NCBI GenBank assembly: GCA_002405445.1
Contig: DHLV01000152.1
Span: 1,708 to 29,583, forward strand
Direction: 5' to 3'
DNA length: 27,876 bases
DNA from: Flammeovirgaceae bacterium UBA4659
Lineage (GTDB): Bacteria > Bacteroidota > Bacteroidia > Cytophagales > Cyclobacteriaceae
This document shows positions 25,039 through 27,876 of this stretch, in pieces (within the stretch, counting starts at the first letter, position 1; each line of letters starts with the position of its first letter). The notes under the pieces are model-generated. The model did not search any database. It was given only the letters and a program-made list of their open reading frames with translations, and was not told the DNA's origin. A program made the position numbers and the translations under genes.

Positions 25039-25728
25039 TCAAATTGCCGGTATTGGTTTGCGTATCATAAAATCTTTGAGGTAGAAAGGCTCAAACAGGG
25101 GCATATTTTCAAACTGCCGGGTATTGAATTTTTGAAATGCCCACGTACCCATGTATTCGGCCAACGGGTATACCCCTTCTACAAAACGCGCGTTGATGTG
25201 CCGGATGATATCTTTGCATTTGGCGGCACCATCACCAAAAAAGTAGATTTCACCCTGTGCAAGACGGCTCGCATAGCTATCGCCATCAATTACTTTTGCT
25301 TCGGTTTTTTCAACCACTTCTTTTTTGGCGGTGGCCAGCAAACAATAAACTTCCATTCTGCGGGCGTCCAGCATAGGGCATAAAAGTGCACCCTCCCGGC
25401 AAGGGTAATTTTCTACAAACTGCCAAACCAGTAATTCCAACGTGTGTATGGAAACCAAAGGGACAGACAGCGCATAACAGATGCCTTTGGCAGTGGCTAT
25501 GCCAATGCGCAGGCCGGTGTAGGAGCCCGGGCCGGCCGCTACTGCCACAGCCCGCAAATCGCGAATAGTATATGGTGTAGATTTTATTGCTTCATCAATG
25601 AGCACTGCCAATTGCGAGGCAGTGGACTGCGCAGTACGTGATTCCCGTTTTGCCAACAACATACCGTTTTGATGTAATGCCACGGAACAAAACAGGGTTG
25701 AGGTTTCTAAACTGAGGATGAGTGCCAT
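25039..25728 (-). CDS. tsaB: tRNA threonylcarbamoyladenosine protein TsaB
   Basis: TsaB is a non-catalytic partner of TsaD needed, with TsaE, for the t6A modification of tRNAs that read ANN codons. The 229-residue protein has the ASKHA-like N-terminal half (MALILSLETSTLFCSVALHQ, VAVAAGPGSYTGLRIGIATAKG), typical of TsaB, and a shorter C-terminal domain (LCPMLDARRMEVYC). ATG 25726-25728 shares one base with the upstream protease stop (TAATG). This is a good sign of coupled translation with the S41 protease. Confidence 0.92.
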   Translation of the reverse strand: MALILSLETSTLFCSVALHQNGMLLAKRESRTAQSTASQLAVLIDEAIKSTPYTIRDLRAVAVAAGPGSYTGLRIGIATAKGICYALSVPLVSIHTLELLVWQFVENYPCREGALLCPMLDARRMEVYCLLATAKKEVVEKTEAKVIDGDSYASRLAQGEIYFFGDGAAKCKDIIRHINARFVEGVYPLAEYMGTWAFQKFNTRQFENMPLFEPFYLKDFMIRKPIPAI

Positions 25729-27371
25729 TAACGAGGCGCAAGTATTTTCTGATAGGCTTCCGCATCAGCCAGTATCTTTCTGGCCGCCTGCATCTCTTTG
25801 TCGCGATGCAACGACACCAACGCCTGGCCTTCTGCCAATTGCAGGTGGAAGCCAATTTCTTCTTCCAACAGTGGTGCAATCTCCGATTTTAGACGCAAAA
25901 GGTCTGTGTTGCGGTATTGAGTGATTTTGCCCTGTAACTCTGCCAGGGGTTGCTTCAAATCATCGTAGTAGCGCTCGCTTTTTGCGAAAGCCACCAATTC
26001 TTGTGTTCTCTTTTCCAGGTCAGACTCGTATGTGAAGCGCTTCTCTTTTACCCACAAAACAAACTTGTTGTAGGCTGCATCTGAAAGCCTGAAATCTTGC
26101 ACTGCAATATTTGAATTTTCGGCACAAAACAGAGTGGCATATTCAAACAGCAAGCCTGAGTTGGCAAGTTCTACTGTTGCTGTTGCATATTCTGCCGAAG
26201 GGATGGCAACATCCGGATCTAAGCCTCCACCATCAAAAACCTTGCGCCCACCCTTGGTGCTAAACTCGCGTTTCAGCGAATCGGCAATCCGCTCAACCGT
26301 GCCATTGCTTTTGCGGTGTGCGTAATCTAACGCTTGAATGCAGCGCCCGCTGGGGATGTAATACTTGGCGGTAGTTACTTTCAACTGCGCGTTGTATGCC
26401 AATTGCCGGGTAGTTTGTACCAACCCTTTACCAAATGTTTTTTGCCCCACCAGCACGGCACGGTCATAATCTTGAAGCGCACCGGCAACAATTTCAGATG
26501 CTGAGGCAGTCCTTCCGCTGGTGAGTACGGCAACGGGCATTTCCAAATCGAGGGGTGTGTTGAGGGTGGTGTAAAGTTTATTCCAATCAGGGGATTTGCC
26601 TTTGGTGGAAACCACTTCTCTGCCTTTGGGCAAAAATAAATTGGCAATGTTGATGGCCTCAAACAAGGAGCCGCCCATGTTGGCACGCAAATCTAAAATC
26701 AATTGCCGCGCCCCCATTTTTTTCAGTTTGTCCAACGCCTCTTCTACTTCTTTGGCAGCGCCAGTAGTAAATTCATCCAATTTGATGTACCCAACGTTTC
26801 CTTCCAGCAGGGTACTGTGGGTAATGTTACTGATTTTGATCCGCTCGCGCATGAGTTTCACCTTAATCAGATCTTTGAGTTGGCCGCGCCTGAGCACCAG
26901 CGATACTTCGGTGCCGGGCTTACCCTTGAGCAGTGCACTTACCGCAGGGGTGGGTTTGCCCTCCACATTTTTCCCGTCTATTTCTACAAACTCGTCACCC
27001 ACGCGTAGCCCCGCGCGGTGGGCCGGAAATCCTTTGTAGGGAACGGTAATAACCGTTTTGTTATTGACAATGCCAATGAGTGCGCCCACACCTGCATATT
27101 GCCCGGTGGTTTGAATCGAAAAGGCTTCGCGGTTTTCTTCAGGTATATAGTCAGTGTAGGGATCTAACTGTTCCAGCATGCCGTTGATGCCGGTCTCAAT
27201 GAGTTTTTTCGGATCTACCTCGTCTACATAGTGCGTATTCACTTCTTTGAAAAGCGAGGCAAAAATGTCCAGGTTCTTGGCGATGTCGAAATATTTTTCG
27301 GCTGGCGGAGCCAACGCAATGGCCAGGCCGGCTGCTGCAATCACCATCAGTATTTTAATCTTTCTGCTCAC
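25728..27371 (-). CDS. C-terminal processing protease, S41 family (CtpA/Tsp-like)
   Basis: This 547-residue periplasmic or membrane-anchored protease has an N-terminal hydrophobic anchor (ILMVIAAAGLAIALAPP). An N-terminal helical domain precedes a PDZ domain (about 88-172), then the protease core. Catalytic S290 lies in RTASASEIVAGALQD and K315 in TFGKG, at the 25-residue spacing of the Ser/Lys dyad in Tsp. RANMGGS is the oxyanion-region motif. A long C-terminal helical region (about 430-547) follows. It starts with GTG at 27369-27371, and the GTG overlaps the rnpA TGA by two bases (GTGA). Its substrates are unknown. Confidence 0.95.
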   Translation of the reverse strand: MSRKIKILMVIAAAGLAIALAPPAEKYFDIAKNLDIFASLFKEVNTHYVDEVDPKKLIETGINGMLEQLDPYTDYIPEENREAFSIQTTGQYAGVGALIGIVNNKTVITVPYKGFPAHRAGLRVGDEFVEIDGKNVEGKPTPAVSALLKGKPGTEVSLVLRRGQLKDLIKVKLMRERIKISNITHSTLLEGNVGYIKLDEFTTGAAKEVEEALDKLKKMGARQLILDLRANMGGSLFEAINIANLFLPKGREVVSTKGKSPDWNKLYTTLNTPLDLEMPVAVLTSGRTASASEIVAGALQDYDRAVLVGQKTFGKGLVQTTRQLAYNAQLKVTTAKYYIPSGRCIQALDYAHRKSNGTVERIADSLKREFSTKGGRKVFDGGGLDPDVAIPSAEYATATVELANSGLLFEYATLFCAENSNIAVQDFRLSDAAYNKFVLWVKEKRFTYESDLEKRTQELVAFAKSERYYDDLKQPLAELQGKITQYRNTDLLRLKSEIAPLLEEEIGFHLQLAEGQALVSLHRDKEMQAARKILADAEAYQKILAPR

Positions 27372-27724
27372 AGCGAATTCAGTTTTTGTAATGCCAACAG
27401 CATCTGCCGATGGATGATGTCGGACGTCAAAATTTCCTTGGGCGTATAAATATAGGCAATCACCCAGTTTTTTTTGTTCCCCAGCTCGTGCTTTTGCAAT
27501 CGATAGCTTTCGCGGATGCGCCTTTTGATCAGGTTGCGATCCACCGCTTTTTTGAATGTGCGTGCCGAAACGGAAATCAGGACTTGGTGAGGGGCGGTGG
27601 CCGTGTGTTTTGCGTGGTACACAACTTTGAACGGGTACAAATAAAAATGGGAACCCTTTGCGAAGAGTTCCTCAATTTGCTTTTTGCTAGAAAGCCGTTC
27701 TTCTTTTTTGAAGGTGAACTTCAT
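27368..27724 (-). CDS. rnpA: Ribonuclease P protein component
   Basis: This is the 118-residue protein subunit of RNase P, which trims tRNA 5' leaders. It has the N-terminal FTFKKEERLSSKKQIEELF and the conserved RNR-type motif KAVDRNLIKRRIRESYR (59-75, with R63-E72). It begins 60 bases after rpmH, the usual arrangement in bacteria. Its TGA overlaps the GTG of the S41 protease gene, so protease synthesis is tied to rnpA translation. Confidence 0.96.
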   Translation of the reverse strand: MKFTFKKEERLSSKKQIEELFAKGSHFYLYPFKVVYHAKHTATAPHQVLISVSARTFKKAVDRNLIKRRIRESYRLQKHELGNKKNWVIAYIYTPKEILTSDIIHRQMLLALQKLNSL

Positions 27725-27784
27725 ACCTCAGCCTTTGTTGGTGCAGGTTGGCTCTGCCCGTTTCGCTCAGGTAGAGGGCAAACG

Positions 27785-27876
27785 TTATTTTCTTGCGCGC
27801 GACTTGGCCGTGCCTTCGTCAGAAACAGTCAGCTTTTTTCTGCCGTTTTTTCTGCGGTTAGCCAAAACCCTGCGCC
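27785..27876 (-). CDS. rpmH: Ribosomal protein L34, C-terminal 29 residues (5' end outside window)
   Basis: On the minus strand, 27874 down to the TAA at 27785-27787 reads 29 residues, starting RRVLANRRKNGRKKLTVSD, the end of L34 with a short Bacteroidota-type tail (EGTAKSRARK). The start codon lies beyond the window edge. rnpA follows at once, as in the classic rpmH-rnpA pair. It was too short to be listed as an open frame of its own. Confidence 0.93.
   Translation of the reverse strand, partial: RRVLANRRKNGRKKLTVSDEGTAKSRARK

Overview
The window is chromosomal DNA of a Bacteroidota bacterium, most likely order Cytophagales. The evidence is the gene content: DUF4834 and DUF2480 proteins, a CarB that ends before the allosteric domain, a long SecA with a non-zinc tail, a SPOR/RlpA-rich envelope set, sparse Shine-Dalgarno sequences, and several TAnnTTTG-type -7 boxes. 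It looks like an ordinary vertically inherited core region. I see no prophage, CRISPR array, intact insertion sequence, tRNA or rRNA. The non-coding spaces are more unusual than most of the genes.

Layout. 1-2234 is the 3' three quarters of carB (+). 2413-2823 is a small four-helix membrane protein (-). 3114-6354 is a minus-strand operon: an exported protein with OB-like repeats, then an OmpR-type response regulator, then a histidine kinase. The regulator and kinase are in one frame, split only by TAG-TTG. 6502-12869 runs plus: DUF4834, a long imperfect inverted repeat, dapF, secA, a SPOR-domain protein and an M20 amidohydrolase. 12998-15423 is a two-gene lipoprotein pair, a parallel beta-helix protein and a diheme cytochrome-like protein. 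The second overlaps the end of convergent rlpA (15398-16081, -). 16082-16765 has no credible gene. 16766-18573 is a coupled pair, a GNAT-like protein and a VTT/DedA-like membrane protein. 18574-19129 holds a stem-loop, a MITE-like element with a terminator, and the guaB promoter and leader. guaB follows (19130-20602).

20683-23527 is a complete partner-switching module: a membrane GAF-PP2C phosphatase, a STAS antagonist and an RsbW-like kinase, with no sigma factor beside it. 23693-24298 is a SAM methyltransferase (-). 24493-27876 is a tightly packed minus-strand cluster, rpmH (partial), rnpA, S41 protease, tsaB and DUF2480. Most of its junctions overlap or nearly touch.

How the genes relate. 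The clearest functional units are the two-component operon with its exported first gene, the RsbU/V/W-like module, the beta-helix/diheme pair, and the translation/RNA cluster at the right end. The best leads for something undescribed are the repeat protein ahead of the two-component system, the partner-switching module without an obvious output, the 10-bp perfect stem abutting the guaB start codon, the MITE-like element, and the inverted repeat before dapF.
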